64,000 nucleotides of DNA from Nakazawaea peltata (GCA_001599355.1 BCGQ01000001.1:2235135-2299134); one strand, 5' to 3'. Positions 19,973 through 30,422 are shown, numbered from the stretch's first letter. Program-made: numbers and translations. Notes: generated from the sequence alone by a model not told the origin.

Positions 19973-20285
19973 TGTTAGGTTGCGGTGCTCAAGTGCTGAG
20001 TGTTACTGACTCTCAACGGGTTATCCTATGTAATTACTAGGCCGATGAACAATAGCTGTGATCCCCGAAGTCTAGTCGGGTCTTGCCTATTGTGGAAGTG
20101 CTCTTCTTACCCGATTTGGCAGTGTAAATTAAAGGCTTAAATTTCCCATTTAAGTATTTCCCTTCTAAGAAGTTAAATCCACGTCTATTCATTTTTCGCT
20201 TTCGCGACGCGTTTGGCGTCTATTTACATTTTTATTTCAGTTTAACTTGAGATCAATCAACTAGAAAACATCGTAGTGGTCCAAG
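19973..20285. promoter_or_regulatory. Divergent promoter of the OCD-family gene and PRI2
   Basis: A 313-bp spacer without coding potential. It contains a perfect MCB at 20207-20212, within TTCGCGACGCGTTTGGCGTC, closer to PRI2. Confidence 0.6.
20207..20212. promoter_or_regulatory. MluI cell-cycle box (MCB) upstream of PRI2
   Basis: ACGCGT lies 74 bp before the PRI2 ATG, flanked by further CGCG-type sequence. MBF (Mbp1-Swi6) drives DNA replication genes at G1/S through this site, and primase genes are known targets. Confidence 0.7.
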
Positions 20286-21755
20286 ATGTTCCGTCAAACT
20301 AAGAGAAGAGTTGCTGGAAGAAAGAATTTCGATGATAGCGCCATTTTTGACTCGTCAAATGAGTCATTATATGAAACTATCTACTCTAGCAGATTGAATT
20401 TATACAGCGTTCCGCCATTAGAAGAGATCACGTTAGAAGAGTTTGAGACATGGGCTATTGATAGATTGAAGATTTTGATCGAGATCGAGTCATCTTCTTT
20501 AAGAGGAAAGGGATATAAAGAGATTGAACTGCATATTCAGCCATTATTAAGTAAGTTATTACCATTGACTAGTAACTCATCAAAGAATATCCTGAATTTG
20601 GTTAAAGAGAGAAAGAAGGATCATTATAGTCATTTTATTTTGAGATTAGCGTTTAGTAGATCGGAAGAATTACGTTCTAGGTTTGTTAAGGCAGAGACTA
20701 CTTTGTTCAAAATCAGATTCAACTCTTTAAGTATCCAGGAACAAAGACTGTTCCTTGCTTCGATTAATTTACCTTGGGAATTTGTCGATGAATCTGAGAA
20801 ACAAAAATTTGAATCGGAATTATACGATGCTTCTTACTCTGGTATAAGATCTGCCTTAAGTAGTTCGACTTCCGTCGTTAATGACGAACAAATTAAAAAG
20901 GCATTTGAAGCTGAATCTTTCTTGAAAGTTCCTTTCCAATATGTATTGGATTTGGTTAGTACAAGACAAGTATTCCTTCACAAAGGATATTGTTATGTAC
21001 CACAACTCTTACAATTGAACTTGATCAGCTCAGAGTTTTCGTCCAAATTAGAAAAGAATTTGATCATGACAATGAAAGCTTTGCCAAGATTAGACGAAGA
21101 CGATAGATTATTACCGGTCTTAAACAATCTTTCCAATGGATACGTAGTTGATGAACTTTCAAGTTATGAAAAGAACAGAGAAGCAACAGGTGAAATCACT
21201 GCAAACGATATTCCTAAACTTACAGAGCATATGCCTTTGTGTATGCAACATTTGATGGAAGGATTGAATCAAACCAACCATTTGAAATTCGCTGGTAGAC
21301 AACAATTAGGAAGATTTATCAAAGAAATGGGGGTCAGTTTACAAGAATCTTTGCAATTCTGGAGAAGTTCTTTCAGAGTAACCAATTTCGATAAAGACTA
21401 TGCATATAACATCAAGCACACTTATGGTGCTGTTGGTGGTAGGATAAAATATAGAGGTATGAATTGTGCGGCTATCATGAACCAACCAAAGGCTCGGAAA
21501 GGATCTGAATATCATGGATGTTTCTACAAGGACGCTAGTACAGATGATTTAGTAGCTTCATTAAAGAAAATGAACCTCGGGGATGATGTTATCAACAATG
21601 TTGTCGATGCCTCAAAGAATGGAAAATATCAAATCTCTTGTACTATGGTATTAGAAGCTAAATGTGGTGGTAATACTATTCCAACGGTGACACATCCTAA
21701 CTTCTTCTTCGAGGAATCATTGAAGAAGGTGAAAAAGGTTGCAGAGTCTTCATAA
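20286..21755 (+). CDS. PRI2: DNA primase large subunit
   Basis: Regulatory subunit of the DNA polymerase alpha-primase complex, which makes RNA-DNA primers at origins and on the lagging strand. The 489 residues compare with 528 in S. cerevisiae. The N-terminal domain has the conserved ERKKDHYSHFILRLAFSRS segment. The C-terminal iron-sulfur domain has four cysteines at 319, 394, 412 and 452 (LCMQHL, MNCAAI, HGCFYK, ISCTMV). Their spacing of 75, 18 and 40 is close to the human 80, 17 and 40, supporting an intact [4Fe-4S] site. An MCB lies just upstream. Confidence 0.95.
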   Translation: MFRQTKRRVAGRKNFDDSAIFDSSNESLYETIYSSRLNLYSVPPLEEITLEEFETWAIDRLKILIEIESSSLRGKGYKEIELHIQPLLSKLLPLTSNSSKNILNLVKERKKDHYSHFILRLAFSRSEELRSRFVKAETTLFKIRFNSLSIQEQRLFLASINLPWEFVDESEKQKFESELYDASYSGIRSALSSSTSVVNDEQIKKAFEAESFLKVPFQYVLDLVSTRQVFLHKGYCYVPQLLQLNLISSEFSSKLEKNLIMTMKALPRLDEDDRLLPVLNNLSNGYVVDELSSYEKNREATGEITANDIPKLTEHMPLCMQHLMEGLNQTNHLKFAGRQQLGRFIKEMGVSLQESLQFWRSSFRVTNFDKDYAYNIKHTYGAVGGRIKYRGMNCAAIMNQPKARKGSEYHGCFYKDASTDDLVASLKKMNLGDDVINNVVDASKNGKYQISCTMVLEAKCGGNTIPTVTHPNFFFEESLKKVKKVAESS

Positions 21756-21901
21756 TTTAAATTATTGTCTTTAGAGATATTGAGTTGTATAGTAATTATT
21801 AATTGAGATAACACATGTAGTAATCATGCTCATTGGTCTGTTAACTTGTCTACTCAACTTGTTATAACTTATATGCAAACAATTTATTTTTATTGATTGG
21901 T

Positions 21902-24900
21902 TTATTGATTGGCTTCAGCATACTCCATAGCTTTAGCCTTGACATATTCACATGCCTTTTGGTCACCAGATTCTTCCTCAAACTTCAACCATTTGTTGAA
22001 GAAGAACTTAGCCTGCTTTCTTGACAACTTCTTTACATTAAAGACTCTTTCGAACAAATCTTCAACCTTCTTCTTCTCAGAAATCTTAATCTCTTGGTCA
22101 ATGTAGACATTCCACAAGTCAATTCTCTTTGGAACATCGGCAATTAAACCTTCGAATAAAGATCTACCTTGTTCGGCTTCACCCTTAGCAAATTCTAATT
22201 GAGCAAATTTACGGACAATCTCAATATGGTTTGATTTTGGTAATTGAGATAAAGCTTTAGCCAACAATTCATGACAACGGTCAGCATCCTTCTGGTCCAA
22301 CAAGAAGGAACCATATGAAACCCAGAAAGATACTTGTTTACCGAACTTCTTCAAAGCCTTTTGGTACAATTCATCAGCCTTGTCAAACTTCTCAGATAAG
22401 ACATAAATACCGATCATCTTCTCGTGCATAAGGGCAGAGTCCATGTATTGACAAGACTTCTTGAAAGTCTCATCGAGTGACTCATCGGTACCGAAAGAGT
22501 TCTCCATGTTAAGTAAAGCGATCCAGATATTCAACTTCTCTTGCTCTTCACGGAAGTTAATAACATCCAAAGCACGTTGACCAATTTCTCTGGCCTTCTC
22601 GACTTCACTTAACTGTAATTGGAAAGACATGTAGTTCATCCAAAGAATAGATGAGTTAGGGTTACCAACTAATAATCTCTCGAAATCGGCAACAGATTGA
22701 GGAGCTCTGGTATTCAAATCAGAAGTCTTATCTTGAGAGATTTGCAGCAGCTTTCTCTTCTTCGATTTCTTTCTAATCTCGGTGAAATCTTCATCAGAGT
22801 CTGAGTCTTCAACTGGCTCAGATTGGTCTAAGATAGAAGCGGTCCAATCAAAACCGTTGGTAGAAAGACCAGCAGACATGACTGGTTTGTCATCTGCTTC
22901 AGAATCGGAGTCGGAACCAGAAGCATCAGACATTTCAACGTCACTTTCTTCCTCAGATTCCAGGAAATCTTCCATAACTTCATCTTCTGAATCGATCAGA
23001 TCAGCCTCTTCTTGGGCTTCTTCGACCTCAGCATCAGCTTCTTCTTCAGATTGCTCTTCTTCGAAATAAGATGCCTTCATTCCTAAGGATAATTGTTTCT
23101 TCTCAACGTTGACCTTCAAAACCTTAACCTTTACTCTGTCTCCCTCTCCGAATAATGACTTAACATCGGTTACAGCATTATCAGAAATCTCAGAGTGATG
23201 ACATAACCCACTGATGTTCATAGTTCCATCTAACTTAACAAATACACCGAAATCGGTGACATTCTTAACGGAACCTTCGAAAATATCACCAACCTTAAGA
23301 TCTCCAAAGTTCTTCAAGGTGTTCAATTTACCATTAACTTCACTATCTTTCAAAGTCAATAAAATTCTACCTTCTTCTTCAGCCTCGATGACCTTAGCAG
23401 TGACAAATTGATGAGGCTTGTAGAATTTCTTCCACTCCTTGATATAAGAGTCGGATAAATCAGAAATTCTAACAAGACCATGAACAGTTCTACCCAAAGA
23501 AACGTATACACCGGAATTACTCAAGTTCTTGACAAAACCACGGACAACATCATCCCTTTCAAGATCATCTACACTGCCAATAAGCTTGTCTACAGCGTTC
23601 TTAGTACGCAAGGCTACGGCGATCTTGTTAGTGTCCTTATCAACACTCAATACGGTTGCAGCACAAATATCGTTGGTAGAAAACACTTTTTCCAAACTTT
23701 GAGAGTAGTCGTTCAATGCGTCAGTAATAAATGAGCTTGCGACAACATCTTTTCCTAACTCTACAAGGGTGAAAGTAGGCTTCGTTTTCAATACGCGCGC
23801 AGGGACAACATCACCAATTTTCACATCATCGATAGATTTAATTGAATTGGATCTTGCTGATAAGGTGAGGGCATTGTGCTCGACATCTACATCTTGTACG
23901 TTTACGTTTAAGGCCGAACCTAATGGGTAATGGTTCTCCAAATCTTCAAAAGTAGAGGCATCGTCGGATAAATCCATCAAGGAAATACGTCCCCTGATTG
24001 ATGGCGAGATGTTTACCCATAAGTAACTTCTAGTGAAATTGTTAACAAATGCAGTCCATTTAGATCCCACTGTGATATCCTTCAAATTGATTTGCTTGAT
24101 TTCTTTAGATTTCAAGTCGGATTTTTTAGCGGACAGCTCGAGAATTAATAATTTGCTCTTCTTGTGAGAGATTGGAAGGAATCTATGGTTACGAGCATCA
24201 TGATAACCTATAATCTTAACATCGAGGATATCGCCTTTTTGGAATTGGGACAAAGGATGTTTGAGGTCTTTGATTTCGGAGATGGAATCGAAAACTTGAG
24301 AAATATCGACACGACCTTGTTGGTTGTCGGCGAAAACAAGGTTCAATTGAGTGACCTTGACAGATTTGACGACTGCTTTAGTGATTTTCCCTGGCACAAA
24401 TTCTTGGAGCATTTTAATAGAAGAATCTATTGGGTTGATGGCAGCTTCGGTGTCAGCAGCATCACCATCGATGTCCATAGTTAACAAAAATCTTTTCTTT
24501 TCGGTATCCAATTTCAATACTTTAACCTTAACAGATTGGTGGTTATGGAAAGATTTACTGTTGTTGTAGTATTTAGGAAGCACCAACCCGGTAAGACGGT
24601 TAGCAAAACTGACAAATACTCCATTTTCGGTAATAGATTTAATGTAACCATTCAAAACATTCTCATTCGAGGAGATGTCTTCAAATACCGTAGGTAAAGA
24701 ACCAGTCAGTTTGACTTGGTCGATTAAAGATTGTTTCAGAGTCAAATTGATAACTCTAGATTTGGAATCCTTCTCTAAAACTAATAATTCTTCCAATTTA
24801 GATCCAACCTTTAATTTCTTGAACAGGGCTCTACATTGCTCGATATTTTTATCGGATAAATGACCTACAAACACAACACCACGTAAATTATTCTCAGGCA

Positions 24901-27037
24901 ACTCGACAATAACAGAATCTTTGTCCTTTTGAACAATAGTAGCACTGATGATAGTCTTACCTGGTCTAATAGAAGCGAGAATTTCAGTCTGAGATTCAAC
25001 CAACGAATTGGCAACTCTACAACTAACCTTAGTTCTTCTCTTCTCCAGATCAATCGATACAATTCTGACCTTAATTGTTTGTCCAAGCTTCAAATGATCC
25101 TCTGGTTTCTTAACAAAAGTTTCACTGATTTCCGCTTTAGGTAAGAAGGCCTTGAAGTTACCAAAGAAAGTAACAACGCAACCTCCAGGCAAGAACTTCT
25201 CTACAGTAGCCGGGACGCGCATTCCTTCTTTTACTGAGTCCAATGAAGAGACGATCTCGTCATCTTCGGCACCAACTAACGATTTTTTGAAGGTCACCAT
25301 AACGTTGGTTTTACCATTCTTTGGGTGGGTGATTCTCAAGATACGACCAGTTACTGTAGATCCAATCTTGAACTTTCTCTCTGGATATACCAATCTAACG
25401 TCACTGATATGGTTCTTTGGCACATAGGCATCGAATTCATCAAAGATTTTAAGAGAAATACCTCCTTCTGGTACAACTTTGACGATCTGAGCAGATACTT
25501 TGATACCGATTGGGATGTCCTGGGTTCTTAAGTAAGGCTTCTTGATCTCATTCTTATCGAAGGTCAAGACATATAAATGATCAATTGGGGAGTATCCAAG
25601 GATTCTGGCCTTATGTTTAGTACCTACTTTGAAATCGACATCTACTGTTTGCTTCTCACTGATTTTGGAGATATGAGCTTGAGCCAAAACGGATCCGGCT
25701 CCGATTTTAGCGTAGATGTATCTAGAGTCATGACCTTTAATTTCAACTTCGTCAAAGATATGTCCAATAGGGAAGGCTTCCAATGGCTTAGAATCCTTCT
25801 CTTCATCATATGGAGTCTTATCCATGGCCAAAATATGAGGTAGTACCGATAAAGCAAGTCTCTTTTCACCTTGTCTAGTAATAATATTCAATACTCTTGC
25901 CTTGATGGTACTTCCAACGGTGAATCTATGCTTTAACAGAGAATATTCGTAGATTCCCAGATGAGTCAAATTGATACTTCCTTCAAGAACACCAAAGATC
26001 TTAACATTTAAACCCTGGTTTTGTACTTGGACGATCAAAGCTTCTACTAAGGTACCAGGTAATAAGGCATCGATGGAGGAAGATGTTGACATAACTGATT
26101 GTTTCTTGACTGATCCCAGAGGTAATTTGACATTGACAACTCTGGCAGAGACAGAATCTTTAGTAATTGTGGTCAATAATACAGAACCAGGCTTGATAGA
26201 TTCAAGGCTCAAACCACCATTTTCCAACTCCTTCTTTGAGATGAAACCTGACTTATCCTTACCTGTATTCAAGGTACAACCATGATCTTCAATAGTAGCA
26301 ACAGAGACTTGGATAGTAGCACCTTGGATCAAATCCTCATCCAGCAAATGGGAGTTGACAATTTTAGGTTCAATGGTCAACAGAATTCTCTTTTTAGATT
26401 TCTTATCTGAGGTGTGGTTTTCAACGACTTGAGCTCTGAGCCAGGTACCAATTTTGAAAAGAGAGCGAAGGTTAGGGAACTTAGAGCTTTGAGTGTCCTC
26501 TTCTTCATCTTCGTCATCACTTTCTTCATCGTCATCCTCTTGGAAATTCTCTAATTGAGCTGAAATTTCTTCACTGAGACTTGTTATTGGAATGTAACCA
26601 ACAATGTTATCTGTCAAAGCCAATGTGATATCCATTTTGCTGATTTCGATGATCTGACCTAAAACAGACGATCCAGGAAGTAAATTCTTGAATCCAAAAT
26701 GATCTATTAACAGTGGTGTTTTAGGATCGTCTTCCAGAGCATCAGTTGTAGTAGACTTAGCAGCCAGCTTCTTTGGCGAAACCTTCTTCTTCTTTGGTTG
26801 ATGAGCAGCAGTAGGTTTCAGAGTCAGAGATTCGAATAAAACATCTCTGGCGGCCTCATTGGCAATCTCTTTCACTTCCAAAGGAGCCAACACCGAGGCT
26901 CCTCCTCTTGGGAATGAGATATCATTACTTCTGATAGTTGATCTGGACAGTTGATAAGCAGCTCCGGAATTAGCTCCAGAGGCTCCTGATCCCCCTTCGT
27001 CCTCGTCAGTAGATCTCTTTCTTTTCTCAGCTACCAT
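21902..27037 (-). CDS. RRP5: Rrp5, S1-domain pre-rRNA processing factor
   Basis: Nucleolar factor needed for both 18S and 5.8S rRNA maturation, bound to the early SSU and LSU pre-ribosomes. From the ATG at 27037 it has 1711 residues (S. cerevisiae 1729); the frame opens at a TTG 17 codons upstream. A basic N-terminus is followed by about twelve tandem S1 RNA-binding repeats (roughly residues 115-1330, for example the last with VGDIFEGSVKNVTDFGVFV). An acidic linker follows at about 1340-1425 (ESEEESDVEMSDASGSDSDS). HAT/TPR helical repeats fill the C-terminal 280 residues. RRPE- and PAC-like motifs precede it. Confidence 0.96.
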   Translation of the reverse strand: MVAEKRKRSTDEDEGGSGASGANSGAAYQLSRSTIRSNDISFPRGGASVLAPLEVKEIANEAARDVLFESLTLKPTAAHQPKKKKVSPKKLAAKSTTTDALEDDPKTPLLIDHFGFKNLLPGSSVLGQIIEISKMDITLALTDNIVGYIPITSLSEEISAQLENFQEDDDEESDDEDEEEDTQSSKFPNLRSLFKIGTWLRAQVVENHTSDKKSKKRILLTIEPKIVNSHLLDEDLIQGATIQVSVATIEDHGCTLNTGKDKSGFISKKELENGGLSLESIKPGSVLLTTITKDSVSARVVNVKLPLGSVKKQSVMSTSSSIDALLPGTLVEALIVQVQNQGLNVKIFGVLEGSINLTHLGIYEYSLLKHRFTVGSTIKARVLNIITRQGEKRLALSVLPHILAMDKTPYDEEKDSKPLEAFPIGHIFDEVEIKGHDSRYIYAKIGAGSVLAQAHISKISEKQTVDVDFKVGTKHKARILGYSPIDHLYVLTFDKNEIKKPYLRTQDIPIGIKVSAQIVKVVPEGGISLKIFDEFDAYVPKNHISDVRLVYPERKFKIGSTVTGRILRITHPKNGKTNVMVTFKKSLVGAEDDEIVSSLDSVKEGMRVPATVEKFLPGGCVVTFFGNFKAFLPKAEISETFVKKPEDHLKLGQTIKVRIVSIDLEKRRTKVSCRVANSLVESQTEILASIRPGKTIISATIVQKDKDSVIVELPENNLRGVVFVGHLSDKNIEQCRALFKKLKVGSKLEELLVLEKDSKSRVINLTLKQSLIDQVKLTGSLPTVFEDISSNENVLNGYIKSITENGVFVSFANRLTGLVLPKYYNNSKSFHNHQSVKVKVLKLDTEKKRFLLTMDIDGDAADTEAAINPIDSSIKMLQEFVPGKITKAVVKSVKVTQLNLVFADNQQGRVDISQVFDSISEIKDLKHPLSQFQKGDILDVKIIGYHDARNHRFLPISHKKSKLLILELSAKKSDLKSKEIKQINLKDITVGSKWTAFVNNFTRSYLWVNISPSIRGRISLMDLSDDASTFEDLENHYPLGSALNVNVQDVDVEHNALTLSARSNSIKSIDDVKIGDVVPARVLKTKPTFTLVELGKDVVASSFITDALNDYSQSLEKVFSTNDICAATVLSVDKDTNKIAVALRTKNAVDKLIGSVDDLERDDVVRGFVKNLSNSGVYVSLGRTVHGLVRISDLSDSYIKEWKKFYKPHQFVTAKVIEAEEEGRILLTLKDSEVNGKLNTLKNFGDLKVGDIFEGSVKNVTDFGVFVKLDGTMNISGLCHHSEISDNAVTDVKSLFGEGDRVKVKVLKVNVEKKQLSLGMKASYFEEEQSEEEADAEVEEAQEEADLIDSEDEVMEDFLESEEESDVEMSDASGSDSDSEADDKPVMSAGLSTNGFDWTASILDQSEPVEDSDSDEDFTEIRKKSKKRKLLQISQDKTSDLNTRAPQSVADFERLLVGNPNSSILWMNYMSFQLQLSEVEKAREIGQRALDVINFREEQEKLNIWIALLNMENSFGTDESLDETFKKSCQYMDSALMHEKMIGIYVLSEKFDKADELYQKALKKFGKQVSFWVSYGSFLLDQKDADRCHELLAKALSQLPKSNHIEIVRKFAQLEFAKGEAEQGRSLFEGLIADVPKRIDLWNVYIDQEIKISEKKKVEDLFERVFNVKKLSRKQAKFFFNKWLKFEEESGDQKACEYVKAKAMEYAEANQ

Positions 27038-27068
27038 AATACCCACAAAAGAGTCTCTTCTTGATCTT

Positions 27069-27083
27069 CTATCTTCTTCCCAT
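27069..27083 (-). other. Minimal upstream ORF in the RRP5 leader
   Basis: A four-codon frame with its stop (M-G-R-R-stop) starts at 27083, 46 nt before the RRP5 ATG and in another frame. It would be translated only if transcription starts upstream of it, which the sequence does not show. Confidence 0.35.
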
Positions 27084-27117
27084 CTCAATCTGAAAAATAG
27101 CTAAAAAAAATTTTTTG

Positions 27118-27133
27118 TGAAAAAAAATTTTTC
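27118..27133 (-). promoter_or_regulatory. RRPE-like A/T motif upstream of RRP5
   Basis: TGAAAAAAAATTTTTCC resembles the ribosomal RNA processing element (TGAAAAATTTT) bound by Stb3. A second A8T6 tract lies directly beside it at 27103-27116. Together with the PAC-like site 36 bp away it forms the usual ribosome-biogenesis promoter pair. Confidence 0.55.
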
Positions 27134-27168
27134 CCTACTGGAAATTTTCGTTATTGTGAGCAGAGGGC

Positions 27169-27175
27169 CGATGAG
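27169..27175 (+). promoter_or_regulatory. PAC-like motif upstream of RRP5
   Basis: CGATGAG within GGCCGATGAGCC matches the core of the PAC element (GCGATGAG), the target of Dot6/Tod6 in ribosome-biogenesis promoters. It lies about 135 bp upstream of the RRP5 ATG. Confidence 0.55.
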
Positions 27176-27289
27176 CCAGTTGCCTAAAGGGGTAATTGGG
27201 GCTGCACTACCAGAACCACAAAGGGGATACTTGGTTTTGTGGAGGGGTTATTGGGTTATGTTTTAGATGGTGGTCATCTTTAGTAGGCA

Positions 27290-28279
27290 ATGTTTGGTCA
27301 CGACGTCAGTAAAGAATTGGTGAGTTCTTTGGGAGTGTATGATGGATCTTTGAGTGAGATGAGTGGGAAATATTGGGGGCAGCAGTATGATAGTGGGGGT
27401 GATATGGGATCTGTAGGGTATGTAAATCAGTGTTTAGAGGAATTGGTTCATGTTGGAAATCCGTTTGTTCTGGGTATTGAATTTGGTTTCTGTTTGCAGA
27501 GGAGAGGTGGTGGGTTGGTAGAACGAAGATCCTCGGGAGGTGTTTGGTGGAATCAGCTTCCTGTAGTAGGAAACCTGATTCAGTTATTAGGTGGAGGAAA
27601 TATGGGCGGTAATAATTTCAAAGCAACTGCCTGTGTTTTATTCTTGGTTTTATGTGGTGGTATGATTATTTTGATGACCAGCAGATTTGGTATTCGGTCT
27701 TTGACGAGTAAACGCTCTGAGTTTTGGGCTGGAAGATTCCCTTTCACTTTGAATATACCTTTACGAGTCCTTCCTTCAAAAGAGGATAAAAACTTCAACT
27801 CAGTCTCCACAGGTTCTCCCAATAGAGGAATTGCAACATCGTACCTGAATTTACGTCATAATATCCCCCAAAATCAATCATCTCATCAACCTAATTCACC
27901 CCTTCATTTCAGCTCAAGAAATAATACTCAAAATTCCCCCACAAAACGACCCGTCGTCGTGAAAATTGGAGATAGATTATTTAACCTAGATGATGAAGAA
28001 GGTAAACGTCATTGGAAGGAATTCGGTGTCACCTCTGTACTGAGTACATGTGGTGTCAAAGGATCCCACACCCCCACTAACGAGAACACCCCTACCTCTC
28101 CAATGACTTCAAAAAAGCAAAACTCCAAACCTTTCTTCACAACTTTCGACATCAAAACATTGGAGAATCTCAATCTAACCGACGAGAAAGGCAATCCGTA
28201 TCGAAGGGTGTTTGTTCCTGGTATTGGCTGGATAAGCTCAAAGAAGGTGTCAGAATTGACTAAGATGAAATCCCCCTGA
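27290..28279 (+). CDS. Unrecognised protein with one membrane segment
   Basis: A 329-residue frame I cannot assign. The N-terminal 100 residues are Gly-rich. One hydrophobic segment lies at about 111-130 (ATACVLFLVLCGGMIILM), followed by basic residues, so the longer Ser/Asn/Pro-rich C-terminal part is probably cytosolic. That part ends with two islands of more ordered composition: VVKIGDRLFNLDDEEGKRHW and, at the end, NLTDEKGNPYRRVFVPGIGW. It has a separate promoter space divergent from RRP5 and is followed 145 bp later by ETP1. Length, a good ATG and ordered C-terminal islands favour a real gene, perhaps lineage-specific. Confidence 0.65.
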   Translation: MFGHDVSKELVSSLGVYDGSLSEMSGKYWGQQYDSGGDMGSVGYVNQCLEELVHVGNPFVLGIEFGFCLQRRGGGLVERRSSGGVWWNQLPVVGNLIQLLGGGNMGGNNFKATACVLFLVLCGGMIILMTSRFGIRSLTSKRSEFWAGRFPFTLNIPLRVLPSKEDKNFNSVSTGSPNRGIATSYLNLRHNIPQNQSSHQPNSPLHFSSRNNTQNSPTKRPVVVKIGDRLFNLDDEEGKRHWKEFGVTSVLSTCGVKGSHTPTNENTPTSPMTSKKQNSKPFFTTFDIKTLENLNLTDEKGNPYRRVFVPGIGWISSKKVSELTKMKSP

Positions 28280-28424
28280 GCACATTATCATTTTCTCCCC
28301 ATCTCTTCGTCTAAATCGTGGCTTACATAATCACCGCATACAAAGCCGTTAAGCATAGGTAGCGAATAATAAAAGTTGTTAGTGATCTACATTGTATAGT
28401 GATTCGATGGTATAAGCTTGATAC

Positions 28425-30422
28425 ATGTCTCGAGTGCTGCGGAAAACTTACGTCATTCTGTTTGACTTGATATCACCAGCAGAATTAATAGGTACACAAT
28501 ATCAGCGTTATAAAAGAGCCTTGATCGAGCAAGGAATCGATATTCAATCATTGGAACTGGATTCTTATATATCCGATATCTGGAAGACAGGTGATTTATT
28601 TCTTGAAGAGTCGCTGATTACATCTAGGATATTGAGAACTGGGTCAGAGGACCACGATAGGAGGGTCATGGATGAGTTAAAGAGGTCGTTGGAGGACCTG
28701 CAACAGTTGTATAATGATGGCAAAACCGGTAGTGGCAATAATAATAATAGAATTGATGAGATGGAAGACGGAGTTGACTGGAGATTTTCTAAGATTGACT
28801 TCCTTATGTTTAGTGGGAACAACAAAAATGAATTGGTTTCGAAGAATTTAGGTTTTGGCGTGATAAGATTATTTGTGAAAGACGAGGAATCCCCGGGACT
28901 CGATGAAGATGAGGTCAATGTTGATGAAAGAGTGATGGCCATTTTGGCTGTTCCCAGTTATTTCTCTACTCCAGACTTGTTTGGATTCATTGGAGAAGAT
29001 GCAAGACTGAAAGTGGAGCATTTCCGGATCTTCCGGTCGGAATCTGCTAACAGATTTATGGTATTGATGAAGTTTAGGAATAAAGAAGATGCATTGGAAT
29101 TTCAAACTGCGAATAATGGTCGAGAATTCAGTTCATTGGAACCAGAAACTTGTCAAATCATTCAGGTGTCAAAAATTAGAGTCAGAACTCAAAATATTTC
29201 AATATCAGATAACAATTCAATGATAAGTCTAGGTATGGACTACCCTGATGTGTCGAAGAACGAATTATTTAGTCTCAGTGAGATTCAACAGCATATGTCA
29301 AAAGATCCGTCTGTGCCAAGAGAGATCCCCAGCTGTCCAATTTGTTTGGAAAGAATGGATTCCAGTTTAACAGGGTTGGTGACTAGATCTTGTCTGCATA
29401 CCTTCCATTGTACCTGTCTCTGGAAATGGAAAGGTGGAACATGTCCGGTTTGTAGGGCCACCAGCTCTGAAGAACAAAGAAAGAATAAAGGTAAGCAAAG
29501 GAGATGTGCTACTTGTGCGACGACTAATAATTTATGGCTGTGTTTGATTTGTGGTAATATTGCATGTGGAAGGTACGATTCTGCTCATGCTGTTCATCAT
29601 TTCAAAGCTACTAATCATTGTTATGCCATAGATATTGCATCTCAAAGTGTTTGGGATTACGCAGAAGATAAATATGTGCATCGTCTTATAATGAATGAGG
29701 CTGATGGTAAAGTAGTGGAACTTCCATCTAGAGATGACAAGATGAAGGCTACTCCACACGAGGGTACTCCCGACATCAAAAATGATAACGAACTGTTGAT
29801 TTCTCTGTTAATTAGTATCATTCAAAACAATTCCGAAGAGTATAGTGAAGTTAAACATAACGATGCGAAGAAAGAGGAACAATTGTTAGCTCTGGTTGAA
29901 GAAATCTCTCAAATGAAAGACCATCTTACTAAGTTACAGAATGATTTTGATACCAAGATAGAATCCTTGAGCAATGAGCAATCTGAGAAAGACAAGATGA
30001 TCGTTTCACTTCAGTCAAAGCTTGAAAGTTTACAATCAGACGAATTACCCCAACTTCGATCTGCTCTTTCTAAAGCCGAGTCGACTATAAAATCTCTTAA
30101 CGCAGAAAACGCACAGCTTCGTAATTCTTTAGATGAGGAAACTGAACTTTCAAGCGCATTGAGCACCAAAATGGAATCTCTTACCCTTGAAGAAAATAAA
30201 GATCTAATTGATCTTAAAGCACAAGTTACAAAATTACAAGCTTCAATACAAGAGAAAGAGGAGGAGAACCGTGATTTGATGTTCTACATAGAGACGTTAC
30301 AAAAATGTGCTGCGGATCCAGATCTTGCGGAAGCCGATATCCAGATCACTCAATCTGAGCAACTGTCTTCTTCAACTCCCAAAAAGAAAAAGATCCCAAA
30401 ATCCAAGAGACGTCTTCTTTGA
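28425..30422 (+). CDS. ETP1: BRAP2-type RING and UBP zinc-finger protein
   Basis: Homologue of yeast Etp1 (YHL010C, ethanol tolerance) and mammalian BRAP2/IMP, a probable RING E3 that binds ubiquitin. Order along the 665 residues: BRAP2/RRM-like domain at about 165-255; RING-H2 at about 305-345 (CPICLERMDSS through CPVCRA); UBP-type zinc finger at about 360-415 (CATC, CLICGNIACGRY, HAVHHFKATNH); a long coiled coil at about 475-640; and a basic end KKKKIPKSKRRLL. The arrangement is complete. A CTG codon occurs in LWxCLICGN, where homologues have Ile or other residues. Confidence 0.93.
   Translation: MSRVLRKTYVILFDLISPAELIGTQYQRYKRALIEQGIDIQSLELDSYISDIWKTGDLFLEESLITSRILRTGSEDHDRRVMDELKRSLEDLQQLYNDGKTGSGNNNNRIDEMEDGVDWRFSKIDFLMFSGNNKNELVSKNLGFGVIRLFVKDEESPGLDEDEVNVDERVMAILAVPSYFSTPDLFGFIGEDARLKVEHFRIFRSESANRFMVLMKFRNKEDALEFQTANNGREFSSLEPETCQIIQVSKIRVRTQNISISDNNSMISLGMDYPDVSKNELFSLSEIQQHMSKDPSVPREIPSCPICLERMDSSLTGLVTRSCLHTFHCTCLWKWKGGTCPVCRATSSEEQRKNKGKQRRCATCATTNNLWLCLICGNIACGRYDSAHAVHHFKATNHCYAIDIASQSVWDYAEDKYVHRLIMNEADGKVVELPSRDDKMKATPHEGTPDIKNDNELLISLLISIIQNNSEEYSEVKHNDAKKEEQLLALVEEISQMKDHLTKLQNDFDTKIESLSNEQSEKDKMIVSLQSKLESLQSDELPQLRSALSKAESTIKSLNAENAQLRNSLDEETELSSALSTKMESLTLEENKDLIDLKAQVTKLQASIQEKEEENRDLMFYIETLQKCAADPDLAEADIQITQSEQLSSSTPKKKKIPKSKRRLL

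Noticed and set aside
22782-23069. Ser-rich frame antisense to the RRP5 acidic linker
   Set aside because: Mirror image of the Asp/Glu-rich codons (TCN/AGY opposite GAN); shadow of RRP5.
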